Source: Bacillota bacterium
Lineage (GTDB): Bacteria > Bacillota > Clostridia > Lachnospirales > Lachnospiraceae
Assembly (NCBI GenBank): GCA_023409535.1
Contig: JAEYGZ010000026.1
Location: forward strand, 36,864-100,863
DNA: 64,000 nt
Direction of reading: 5' to 3'
This document shows positions 54,964 through 62,450 of the stretch, piece by piece (positions within the stretch are counted from its first letter, which is position 1; each line of letters starts with the position of its first letter). Under the pieces are notes generated by a model that searched no databases, was not told where the DNA came from, and saw nothing but the letters and a program-made list of their open reading frames with translations. The position numbers were made by a program, and so were the translations under genes.

Positions 54964-55070
54964 GCCGCTTCTTTCGGCAGTCTCTTTATCATATTTCTGA
55001 CCCTAAGGATAACCATCTCCTACATAGACAGTTGAGCTTCACTTTGAGAAGCAGCCGGCTTTTCCATAGG

Positions 55071-55127
55071 AAATAAAGATCTGGAGTTCAGTAAATCTTA
55101 ACTGAAACTCCAGATCTTTTCCTGTTG
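55071..55127 (-). repeat. hairpin repeat, right inverted copy (also terminator)
   Basis: AAAGATCTGGAG-TTCAG pairs with CTGAA-CTCCAGATCTTT around TAAATCTTAA. Read as its reverse complement it aligns with the 52098 hairpin through the stem and the loop (CAGTTAAGATT shared), and both begin CAACA. Homology in the loop goes beyond what termination needs. It would terminate both the ATPase gene and, on the other strand, the yajC-tgt transcript. Confidence 0.
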
Positions 55128-55184
55128 TTTAAAAACCGCTCTCAAAAAGCTATCGAGAACTTTCATATTAGCTATCTTATTAAA

Positions 55185-55508
55185 TTATTTCTCTGCACCT
55201 GGTTTTTCGATTTCAGTTATGGCGCTCTTCTTCATGGGAATTCTGCAATTCTTGTTGTTGCCAAACTCAACGATAACGATCTCATCCATAACATCAATTA
55301 CCACACCGTACATTCCGCTGGTGGTTAATACACTGTCGCCTGCTGTCAGGGTAGAAAGCATTAAGCTCAGCTTCTTCTGCTGCTTCTTCTGGGGACGGAT
55401 TAACATAAAGTAAAGTAACAATCCTAAGAATGCCACTTCAGCAACTAAGATAAGCCAGGAACCTGAACCGCCGGCCGCATCTGTTGTTAAGAGTAAAACA
55501 TTATTCAT
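55185..55508 (-). CDS. yajC: preprotein translocase accessory subunit YajC
   Basis: A 107-aa protein with one membrane helix (about 18-38) and the YajC core FMLIRPQKKQQKKLSLML, then LTAGDSVLTTSGMYGVV. It associates with SecDF at the Sec translocon. ATG at 55508 lies 9 nt from AGGAGG; the ATG six bases earlier is too close. It follows tgt by about 50 bp, the common tgt-yajC order. Confidence 0.
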   Translation of the reverse strand: MNNVLLLTTDAAGGSGSWLILVAEVAFLGLLLYFMLIRPQKKQQKKLSLMLSTLTAGDSVLTTSGMYGVVIDVMDEIVIVEFGNNKNCRIPMKKSAITEIEKPGAEK

Positions 55509-55557
55509 AATCATATTCCTCCTGATTAATTTTTCTATAATTCAATGTTATTCGCAT

Positions 55558-56691
55558 TTAATCCTCGCTCCTAACAAATCCTTCGAGTCGCATTTTCTTA
55601 TATTCCTTATAACGCTTTTCCCTGATCGCTGCCCTGATTTCCTCCATCATATGATTATAGAAGTACAGATTATGGAGGACCAGAAACCGCATTCCCAGCA
55701 TTTCCTTTGCTTTCAGCAGATGCCTGATATATGCTCTGCTGTAATGCCTGCAGGCAGGACAGCCACAGCCCTCTTCTATCGGTCTGTCATCCGATTCATA
55801 TTTTGCATTCATCAAATTCATCTTGCCGTTATTCGTATAAGCATGTCCATGTCTTCCGTTACGGGATGGGTAAACACAGTCAAAGAAATCAACCCCCCGG
55901 TCAACAGCCTCCAGAATATTTGCCGGTGTTCCCACACCCATCAGATACACCGGTTTATGAAGGGGCAGATAAGGAACTGTCTCCTCAATGATTCGGTACA
56001 TCTCTTCATGGCTTTCTCCCACAGCCAGGCCGCCCAGTGCGTAGCCGTCCAGCTCCATCTCCGAGATCACCTTCGCATGCTCAATGCGGATATCCTCAAA
56101 GGTTCCTCCCTGGTTAATGCCAAAGAGCATCTGATGCCTGTTGATGGTATCCTCCAGACCGTTCAGCCTGTCCATCTCCGCTTTGCAGCGCTTCAACCAG
56201 CGTGTGGTTCGGTCAACGGAAGCCTGCATATATTCTCTGGTTGCCGGATGAGGCGGGCATTCGTCAAAGGCCATTGCGATGGTGGATGCCAGGTTGGATT
56301 GTATCTGCATACTCTCCTCCGGACCCATGAATATTTTTTTACCGTCAATATGGGAGTTAAAGTATACTCCCTCTTCCTTTATTTTACGCAGTCCTGAAAG
56401 GGAAAACACCTGAAAGCCGCCGGAATCCGTAAGTATCGGTCTGTCCCATACCATGAACTTATGAAGACCTCCCATTTGCTTAACCAGCTTATCACCCGGC
56501 CTTACATGCAGATGATAGGTATTGGACAGCTCCACCTGAGTTCCAAGCTCCTTCAAATCCATGGTCGATACCGCACCTTTGATCGCAGCCGCCGTTCCGA
56601 CATTCATGAAGACCGGGGTATGGATGGTTCCATGGATGGTTTCGAATTCAGCGCTCTTCGCACTTCCATCCTGCTCGATTAATTTGTACAT
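55558..56691 (-). CDS. tgt: tRNA-guanine transglycosylase
   Basis: A 377-aa TIM-barrel enzyme that swaps guanine-34 for the queuosine precursor preQ1 in GUN tRNAs. Visible motifs: LTDSGGFQVFSLSGLRKI with the general-base Asp, the nucleophile region FDCVYPSRNGRHGHAY, and the zinc site CGCPACRHYSRAYIRHL. ATG at 56691 (YKLIEQDG start) is preferred to one 33 nt upstream without a ribosome binding site. It is expressed from the promoter at 56821-56849 and is co-transcribed with yajC. Confidence 0.
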   Translation of the reverse strand: MYKLIEQDGSAKSAEFETIHGTIHTPVFMNVGTAAAIKGAVSTMDLKELGTQVELSNTYHLHVRPGDKLVKQMGGLHKFMVWDRPILTDSGGFQVFSLSGLRKIKEEGVYFNSHIDGKKIFMGPEESMQIQSNLASTIAMAFDECPPHPATREYMQASVDRTTRWLKRCKAEMDRLNGLEDTINRHQMLFGINQGGTFEDIRIEHAKVISEMELDGYALGGLAVGESHEEMYRIIEETVPYLPLHKPVYLMGVGTPANILEAVDRGVDFFDCVYPSRNGRHGHAYTNNGKMNLMNAKYESDDRPIEEGCGCPACRHYSRAYIRHLLKAKEMLGMRFLVLHNLYFYNHMMEEIRAAIREKRYKEYKKMRLEGFVRSED

Positions 56692-56820
56692 TATTTCGAT
56701 ATCCTGCTTTCTGTCTAACCTCATAAGGGAAGCTGACTGCCATATATGATACAGCGCTTCACTTTAAAAGCCTGGCACTATGCCATAAGCATTTGTATTT
56801 CCTTGGCTTTTAACATTACA

Positions 56821-56849
56821 AGTATACCCTGTAAAGCCTATTATTTCAA
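56821..56849 (-). promoter_or_regulatory. promoter of tgt-yajC
   Basis: On the minus strand, TTGAAA (56849-56844), a 17-bp spacer and TATACT (56826-56821). It lies in the 374-bp divergent gap between tgt and the GGDEF-EAL gene; the middle of the gap (56850-56980) shows no gene and no recognisable riboswitch. Confidence 0.
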
Positions 56850-56981
56850 CATAAATCTCTGGAGTTCATAAATAATTTATGAATTATCCGATGGACACAA
56901 GCTCTGATATTTCGCGGAGAGAGGGTCATATCCTGCAAGTCTTATTCTTAACGAATGATGATATTTTAAATATAATATTTA

Positions 56982-57010
56982 TTGCAAAATATTAGCAAAA
57001 TTGGTAGAAT
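56982..57010 (+). promoter_or_regulatory. promoter of the GGDEF-EAL gene
   Basis: TTGCAA (56982-56987), a 17-bp spacer and TAGAAT (57005-57010). The predicted start near 57017 supports the ATG at 57066 as the true start codon, since the longer frame would begin upstream of the promoter. Confidence 0.
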
Positions 57011-57065
57011 TAAATGTGATTATGAAATAACATTAGTAAGAATTGCTGCTGCCGGAGGTTTAATC

Positions 57066-59552
57066 ATGTCTATTAAGAAATCTTTACGTATATTATTGAT
57101 TATGACGTCTATGATTCCTTTAATACTTGTAGCAATTATAGCTTACGTCCTGCTGACCAACCGATTAGTAGAGACAAGCACCCAGAATATACTAAGGACG
57201 GCCCAAACCAGCAAGACCGGCATCGAGTCAATGATCGAAATACAACGAAGGGAAGTATCTCTTCTATCTCTTCAAGAGGATCTTATGAAGGCAGCCCAGA
57301 CCAGCAATCGCGGGGGGCCAATTCCCCTTGATAACATTAATGCTCTCTTGCAAAAAAGGTGCAATACCCTGGATAGCTGCGAGCATATCTCCTTATATAA
57401 TATTAATAATGAAATTATCGCCAGTTCTGATCCGTCCTTTATCGGAAAGGAAACCAAATCCGGACTTACCCTTTCCTATATGCTGGCAACAAAGTCAACG
57501 GCAATTGCAGTGGACGGTATCCGCCCATTTGTAAAAGATGGTAAGGTATACTATTCCATGGATATCGGCGCTCCTATTATTGATTCTGATCAGGGTTCCA
57601 TCTACGGTTATATCATCAGTTCTTTGAATGTTTCCTATTTTGAAAAATTTTTAAGTCCGATCAATATCGGGGATACCGGTTTTTGTATTCTTCTGGATAA
57701 GAACGGGAATGTCATCTATCATCCGGATCGCCGCCGCATTGGCCTGGATATTAAATCAGAAAAGCTTTCGACCTTAGTTGAACACTATAATAAGGGACAG
57801 ATAAGCTCCAGCGGCACCTTCCAGTATTACTTCGACCGGACAAGCCAGGTGTACGGCTACAGTGTCCTGCCAAAGCAGAACTGGGTCCTTCTGGTGAAGC
57901 AGGATCTTCCTGAGATCAGGCTGGTTACTACCATCATGATGACCATACTATTTGTCATCTGCGGTGTATTGTTGATTCTGATCATTATTTTTGCCAATTC
58001 CCTGGCACGCAAGATCTCTTATCCCATCATTGCCCTGCGCGATGCCATGCGAACAGCCTCTGACGGTGATCTTAACGTCCAATCCAATATCCGCAATAAC
58101 AATGAGCTTGGCGAGCTGTCCAAAAATTTTAATAAAATGCTCCATATCATAAAGACAAATTATGAAGATCTGGAATCCATGCATGAAGAGCTTCTGGCCA
58201 ATGAGGAACAGCTCAGATCCAATTATGACCACATTGAATTCCTGGCATATCATGATACCCTGACGAATCTGCCGAATAAGCTTGCTTTCCTTGATCATGT
58301 CAATGCGGTGCTGGCATCTTCTTCTCAGGAAGATAAAATACATGCGGTGTATTTTGTAGATTTGGATAACTTTAAGACAGTCAACGATACCCTGGGGCAT
58401 GAATACGGTGATACCCTTCTGGTGAAAACCTCCCAAATGCTGACCACACTTATGGGTGGTAACGGAATGCTGGCCAGGGCTGGCGGTGACGAGTTCCTGC
58501 TATTCAAAGAAGCTATCTGCTCTATGGATTTTGCCGTGGAGTTTGCTTCCCAAATCCTTGAGACCTTTCGCAGTCCTGTGGAACTGGAGGGTGAGATTGT
58601 GTATGTATCCATGAGCATCGGCATCTCCATCTATCCGGAAAATGGTATTTCTTCGAAGACTTTAATCAAGAACTCGGATATTGCCATGTATAAATCCAAG
58701 GACACCGGCAAAAACAAGTTCACGCTTTTCGATAAGACCATGGAAGAGGAATTAAACCGTAATACAATGATTATTGAAGTACTCAGAAATGCCATTGAGA
58801 ATGAGGATATCTACATACAATACCAGCCGTTAGTTGAACTGGAGACCAATAATATCATCGGTTTTGAGGCCCTTATGAGAATCCGTAACGAGCGGCTTGG
58901 GCAGCTGGCTCCCAGTGAGTTTATCCCAATTGCAGAGGAAAGCGGACTGATTATCGAGCTTAGCTCCTGGCTGCTGAAGGAGGCCTGCTTCTTCAATAAG
59001 AAGATCATTGACCTGGGTTACCAGCCTCGCTCGGTCTCCGTTAATATCTCCTCCGTCCAGATTAACCGCCCGGGCTTTATAGCAACACTGTCAAAGATTC
59101 TTGAAGAGACGCAGCTGCCGCCGCAGTATCTTGAACTGGAGATAACGGAAAGTACCCTGGTTTCCTCCATCATGGATGCTACCATGCTTCTGAATACCCT
59201 TCAGGAGCTGGGCGTCAGAGTATCCCTGGACGACTTTGGAACCGGTTATTCCTCCCTTAATTATCTGACCAATATGCCGATCAATACCTTGAAGATAGAT
59301 AAATCCTTCGTTGACAACATTACCACCAGCGAGAAGGATGCCCACATTGCAGAATCTATTATCCAGCTGGCACATAGCCTGGATATCACGGTGGTTGCCG
59401 AAGGGGTTGAGACGGAGGAACAGCTTGCCTCGCTGAAATCAAAGCATTGTGATATCATTCAGGGCTATATCTACAGTCACCCGCTTCATCCGGGGGAGCT
59501 ACTGGAGATCATAAGGGATGACGAACTGGTTACGCAGTGTACGTTGTTTTAG
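57066..59552 (+). CDS. membrane receptor with dCACHE, HAMP, GGDEF and EAL domains
   Basis: An 828-aa cyclic-di-GMP signalling protein. It has two helices (about 10-32 and 280-305) enclosing an extracellular CACHE-type sensor, then HAMP (about 306-360), GGDEF and EAL domains. The cyclase site is intact (RAGGDEF, 473-477), and so is the phosphodiesterase site (GFEALMRIR, E601; DDFGTGYSSLNYL; EGVETEEQ). Either or both activities are possible, switched by an external ligand. CGGAGG precedes the ATG at 57066. The gene is alone, followed by the structured repeat at 59567. Confidence 0.
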   Translation: MSIKKSLRILLIMTSMIPLILVAIIAYVLLTNRLVETSTQNILRTAQTSKTGIESMIEIQRREVSLLSLQEDLMKAAQTSNRGGPIPLDNINALLQKRCNTLDSCEHISLYNINNEIIASSDPSFIGKETKSGLTLSYMLATKSTAIAVDGIRPFVKDGKVYYSMDIGAPIIDSDQGSIYGYIISSLNVSYFEKFLSPINIGDTGFCILLDKNGNVIYHPDRRRIGLDIKSEKLSTLVEHYNKGQISSSGTFQYYFDRTSQVYGYSVLPKQNWVLLVKQDLPEIRLVTTIMMTILFVICGVLLILIIIFANSLARKISYPIIALRDAMRTASDGDLNVQSNIRNNNELGELSKNFNKMLHIIKTNYEDLESMHEELLANEEQLRSNYDHIEFLAYHDTLTNLPNKLAFLDHVNAVLASSSQEDKIHAVYFVDLDNFKTVNDTLGHEYGDTLLVKTSQMLTTLMGGNGMLARAGGDEFLLFKEAICSMDFAVEFASQILETFRSPVELEGEIVYVSMSIGISIYPENGISSKTLIKNSDIAMYKSKDTGKNKFTLFDKTMEEELNRNTMIIEVLRNAIENEDIYIQYQPLVELETNNIIGFEALMRIRNERLGQLAPSEFIPIAEESGLIIELSSWLLKEACFFNKKIIDLGYQPRSVSVNISSVQINRPGFIATLSKILEETQLPPQYLELEITESTLVSSIMDATMLLNTLQELGVRVSLDDFGTGYSSLNYLTNMPINTLKIDKSFVDNITTSEKDAHIAESIIQLAHSLDITVVAEGVETEEQLASLKSKHCDIIQGYIYSHPLHPGELLEIIRDDELVTQCTLF

Positions 59553-59566
59553 GTAATAATTATCGG

Positions 59567-59875
59567 TGGCAAAGGGACGGAGACAGGTGTAACAACAGGA
59601 AGGGTCTGCGGGAAATCATTAGGCAAAATCGTGATAGCACTTAGCACAGAGAAGGCAGAAATAAAAAATGGTCACAACCTGAGGGGCGAGCAGCCATGGA
59701 GGGCTGCGAGAGGCGCTTTGTACACGGAGGTACATAAGCGCCGGCCCCGTAATCCTTAATCGAGGTAAATTCCATTTTTTATTTCTGCCTTTTCTGTGCT
59801 TAGTGCTATAGATTGCAGTCTCTGATTTTCACACGGACTACTTCAGTTCTTCTCCTGCTTCCCGTTCCTTTGCAG
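59567..59875 (+). repeat. large structured repeat element, copy A
   Basis: The first 42 bp (59567-59608) are identical to 63791-63832. They are followed by a 38-bp near-perfect inverted repeat (59634-59671 against 59772-59809; one G-U pair, one mismatch). It encloses a 100-nt centre that folds as a three-way junction: GGGGC/GCCCC closing stem, GCAGCC/GGCTGC hairpin, and GGCGCTT-TGTAC/GTACA-AAGCGCC hairpin. The far end (59854-59873) is an imperfect inverted copy of the first 20 bp. No open reading frame is seen. It fills the gap between two convergent genes. It could be a MITE-like mobile element or a structured RNA. Confidence 0.
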
Positions 59876-59884
59876 CATACATTA

Positions 59885-60826
59885 TTACTTTAATGCCGCT
59901 CCTTCGCAACCAAGAACATTATGGATCTTGTGCTTAACTACTGCCTTGATGTTGTTTCTTGCAGGAGTCAGGTACTGTCTGGGATCAAAATGGGTAGGAT
60001 TGTTGAACATATATTCTCTGATACCTGCAGTAAAGGCAAGTCTTAAGTCAGAGTCAATATTAATCTTGCAAACTGCCATCTTGGCAGCCTGTCTTAACAT
60101 CTCTTCCGGAATACCGATCGCATCGTCCATCTTGCCGCCGAACTTCTTGATGATCTCAACATATTCCTGAGATACGCTGGAAGCACCATGTAATACGATG
60201 GGGAAGTTGGGAAGTCTCTTTGCTACCTCTTCAAGAATATCGAAGCGAAGCTGAGGCTTCTGACCGGGCTTAAATTTGAAAGCGCCGTGGCTTGTACCGA
60301 TTGCGATTGCTAAGGAGTCAACACCGGTACGTGTAACGAATTCCTCAACCTCTTCCGGTCTTGTATAGGAAGCATCTTCTGCCTTAACTTTTACGTCATC
60401 CTCAATACCTGCTAATTTTCCCAGCTCACCTTCCACAACACATCCATGTGCATGAGCATATTCAACAACCTTCTTTGTTAAAATGATATTGTCCTCAAAG
60501 CTGTGCTTGGAACCGTCAATCATAACGGAGCTAAAGCCGCCGTCTATACATGATTTACAAATCTCAAAATCATCACCATGATCCAAGTGAAGAGCGATGG
60601 GAAGATCTGTGTCCTCCAGTGCCGCTTCCACTAATTTCACAAGGTATGCATGCTTCGCATACTTTCTGGCTCCTGCGGAAACCTGCAGGATAACAGGTGA
60701 ATTCAGTTCCTTTGCTGCCTCTGTAATTCCCTGAACGATCTCCATATTGTTTACGTTAAAAGCGCCGATCGCATAACCGCCGGCGTATGCTTTCTGAAAC
60801 ATCTCCTTAGTTGTAACTAATGCCAT
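59885..60826 (-). CDS. fba: class II fructose-bisphosphate aldolase
   Basis: A 313-aa zinc-dependent aldolase that splits fructose-1,6-bisphosphate into DHAP and glyceraldehyde-3-phosphate. Metal and substrate sites: ALHLDHGDDFEICKSCID, VVEGELGKLAGIED, AIAIGTSHGAFK, VLHGASSV and CKINIDSDLRLAF. It is close to the tagatose-bisphosphate aldolase branch, but the length and lack of a sugar operon favour glycolysis. It has its own promoter and is monocistronic; its 3' end abuts repeat copy A. Confidence 0.
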   Translation of the reverse strand: MALVTTKEMFQKAYAGGYAIGAFNVNNMEIVQGITEAAKELNSPVILQVSAGARKYAKHAYLVKLVEAALEDTDLPIALHLDHGDDFEICKSCIDGGFSSVMIDGSKHSFEDNIILTKKVVEYAHAHGCVVEGELGKLAGIEDDVKVKAEDASYTRPEEVEEFVTRTGVDSLAIAIGTSHGAFKFKPGQKPQLRFDILEEVAKRLPNFPIVLHGASSVSQEYVEIIKKFGGKMDDAIGIPEEMLRQAAKMAVCKINIDSDLRLAFTAGIREYMFNNPTHFDPRQYLTPARNNIKAVVKHKIHNVLGCEGAALK

Positions 60827-60876
60827 AAACCCATCATCCTTTCCATATATGTTAAATTTTTTTCAATGCTCCATTT

Positions 60877-60904
60877 ATTATACCATAAAATTACTCTTTG
60901 AAAA
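60877..60904 (-). promoter_or_regulatory. promoter of fba
   Basis: On the minus strand, TTTTCA (60904-60899), a 16-bp spacer and a perfect TATAAT (60882-60877), about 45 nt before the ATG. Confidence 0.
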
Positions 60905-61032
60905 GTTATTTTAATATTTTTTTAGATTTGAGCTTCGGAAACCTTCCGGTCACTCTGTCGTATATTATTGTATAGCCTTATTTTAAGCTATCATGCCGCA
61001 GAAGCAAATACTTCCAGGAAAGGATAATTAAA

Positions 61033-62010
61033 ATGGCAAAAATTAAAATCGCTATTGATGCAGGACACGGCAGTAATACTGCCGGTAAACGTACCCCACC
61101 GTTCACACAGTCCGTTGATGTCAATCATGACGGAAAAATAGATGTGAAAAAAGGTGTAAGTTACCATGAGCATTCTGCCAATGTGGGAATTGCCAGCCGA
61201 TTATATCAAAAATTAGCAGCCTATGGCTATGATGTTATCAAGACCGGCTGGAATGATGCAAATGGAGAAAATGATCCGGACACACCGCTCTCAACCAGGC
61301 AGCAAACCATAAAGAAAAACAAATGTGATTATTCCGTCGCAATTCACTTTAATGCATATGGTGATGGCACCGATTTCAATTCGGTGGCCGGAGTCTGTGT
61401 ATATATTCACAGTCAGTATCCTAAGGATTCAAGGCATCTGGCAGATTATGTGCTGCAGGAGCTAATTAAGGGAACCTCTCAGCAAAACCGTGGCATCCAT
61501 AGTGATAACCTTGCCATGTGCAACTGTAAGACCATGAATACAAAAGCGTCTATTTTGTGTGAAATCGCATTTATGACAAATGAACAGGAAGCACAGAAAT
61601 TGATGGCAAACAGCGACTTCTGGGAGGAGTGCGCCACAGAGCTTGCAAAGGGGATCAACCGCTACTGCAAATGCAACAATAAGGAGGAGCCCAATTCCAA
61701 AGGCGTCTATACTCTGTATCATACAGTGGTCGCCGGTGATACCTTATCAAAGCTGGCTAAAACTCATAACACCACCGTCGACAAGCTTGTTAAGCTTAAC
61801 CGCATTAAAAATCCTAATGTGATATCCATAGGGCAGAAGCTTATTCTGCTTCAGTATAAGCTTTATACCGTCCAAAAGGGTGATACTTTAAGTAAAATCA
61901 GCCTGCAATACCTGGGGCGCGCCGACCGGTATCCGGAGATTATGGAATTCAATTCATTGGAGGATACCTTAATTCATACAGGGCAAATAATAAAAATACC
62001 GGTAGGTTAA
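61033..62010 (+). CDS. N-acetylmuramoyl-L-alanine amidase with two LysM domains
   Basis: A 325-aa zinc amidase (Amidase_3) that cuts the lactyl-peptide bond of peptidoglycan. Zinc and catalytic residues: AIDAGHGSN (H12), YHEHSAN (E46), VAIHFNA (H105) and CEIAFMTN (E177). Two C-terminal LysM modules (about 232-276 and 277-324, each with VxxGDTLSK) bind the wall. There is no signal peptide, so release by lysis or action on the spore from the mother cell is likely. AGGAAAGG precedes the ATG. It is monocistronic. A prophage endolysin is possible, but no phage genes are nearby. Confidence 0.
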   Translation: MAKIKIAIDAGHGSNTAGKRTPPFTQSVDVNHDGKIDVKKGVSYHEHSANVGIASRLYQKLAAYGYDVIKTGWNDANGENDPDTPLSTRQQTIKKNKCDYSVAIHFNAYGDGTDFNSVAGVCVYIHSQYPKDSRHLADYVLQELIKGTSQQNRGIHSDNLAMCNCKTMNTKASILCEIAFMTNEQEAQKLMANSDFWEECATELAKGINRYCKCNNKEEPNSKGVYTLYHTVVAGDTLSKLAKTHNTTVDKLVKLNRIKNPNVISIGQKLILLQYKLYTVQKGDTLSKISLQYLGRADRYPEIMEFNSLEDTLIHTGQIIKIPVG

Positions 62011-62049
62011 GTATTTAATTCTATTACAGAAAAAGCATAATAATATTTG

Positions 62050-62078
62050 TTGACAGCTGTAACTATGTATGCTACTCT
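62050..62078 (+). promoter_or_regulatory. promoter of the aspS leader
   Basis: A perfect TTGACA (62050-62055), a 17-bp spacer ending TGC, and TACTCT (62073-62078), i.e. an extended -10. Transcription would begin near 62085, just before the leader-peptide ribosome binding site. Confidence 0.
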
Positions 62079-62108
62079 TTTTAAAAATCAGGAAAGCAGG
62101 TATCAATT

Positions 62109-62171
62109 ATGGCAGCCCGCATCAATAACTATCTGAATAGGGACGACGACCAAATGCGCTTGCAGCCATGA
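62109..62171 (+). CDS. Asn/Asp-rich leader peptide of the aspS attenuator
   Basis: A 20-codon frame, MAARINNYLNRDDDQMRLQP, with AGCAGG 8 nt upstream. It contains three Asn codons in five positions, then three consecutive GAC Asp codons. The downstream gene encodes the aspartyl-tRNA synthetase that, in many Clostridia, charges both tRNA-Asp and tRNA-Asn. A terminator hairpin follows at 62235. This is the layout of ribosome-mediated attenuation: stalling at starved Asn/Asp codons would change downstream pairing. The frame also lies in a predicted stem (ATGGC/GCCAT ends). Translation is unproven. Confidence 0.
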   Translation: MAARINNYLNRDDDQMRLQP

Positions 62172-62180
62172 ATCAATCAT

Positions 62181-62286
62181 AGGTGCAAGCACTTGACGTC
62201 TTGTGCCTGTGTGGATAAATAATACTGTTCTATTAACCACATTGGTAGGATTCTATAAGGATATCCTCATGCCAATGTGGTTTTTT
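62181..62286 (+). terminator. attenuator: alternative hairpins and intrinsic terminator before aspS
   Basis: AACCACATTGG (62235-62245) pairs perfectly with CCAATGTGGTT (62272-62282), followed by a run of T to 62286: a strong intrinsic terminator 165 nt before the aspS start. Upstream, AGGTGCAAG pairs with CTTGTGCCT (62181-62208), and TGTGG (62210-62214) can pair with CCACA of the terminator's left arm (62237-62241) as an antiterminator. No T-box sequence is visible. Confidence 0.
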
Positions 62287-62319
62287 ATACCCATTTTTAC
62301 CTTGAAAGGTTGTGATCTC

Positions 62320-62406
62320 ATGCGACGTACAGATTATGTCGGCACCGACAGCGGTTATGTGTCCGTAAGAATTCTGAAAGCCAAGAAACACCATAAGTCA
62401 ATATAA
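62320..62406 (+). CDS. possible 28-aa basic small protein
   Basis: A short frame after the terminator: starts MRRTDYVGTDSGYV and ends KAKKHHKSI, with GAAAGG 10 nt upstream. It would only be transcribed on read-through of the attenuator. No family recognised; it may be a chance frame or a second short leader. Confidence 0.
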   Translation: MRRTDYVGTDSGYVSVRILKAKKHHKSI

Positions 62407-62450
62407 TTTATAATAAGCTGATTTTACAGATAAACCGAAAGGATGATCCC

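Noticed and set aside
56725..57065. Cyclic-di-GMP riboswitch before the GGDEF-EAL gene
   Set aside because: The conserved GEMM core is not present; only ordinary promoters are seen.
59567..59875. Group II intron or retron RNA
   Set aside because: No reverse transcriptase is nearby and no domain V-like hairpin is seen; nested inverted repeats and a repeated head fit a repeat element better.
62203..62406. A 67-codon frame overlapping the aspS leader
   Set aside because: Its first half runs through the terminator hairpin and U-run, and it has no good ribosome binding site; only the internal 28-codon part has one.
62011..62450. T-box or lysine riboswitch ahead of aspS
   Set aside because: No T-box AGGGTGG-type sequence or lysine-box core is visible; the Asn/Asp-rich reading frame explains the region better.
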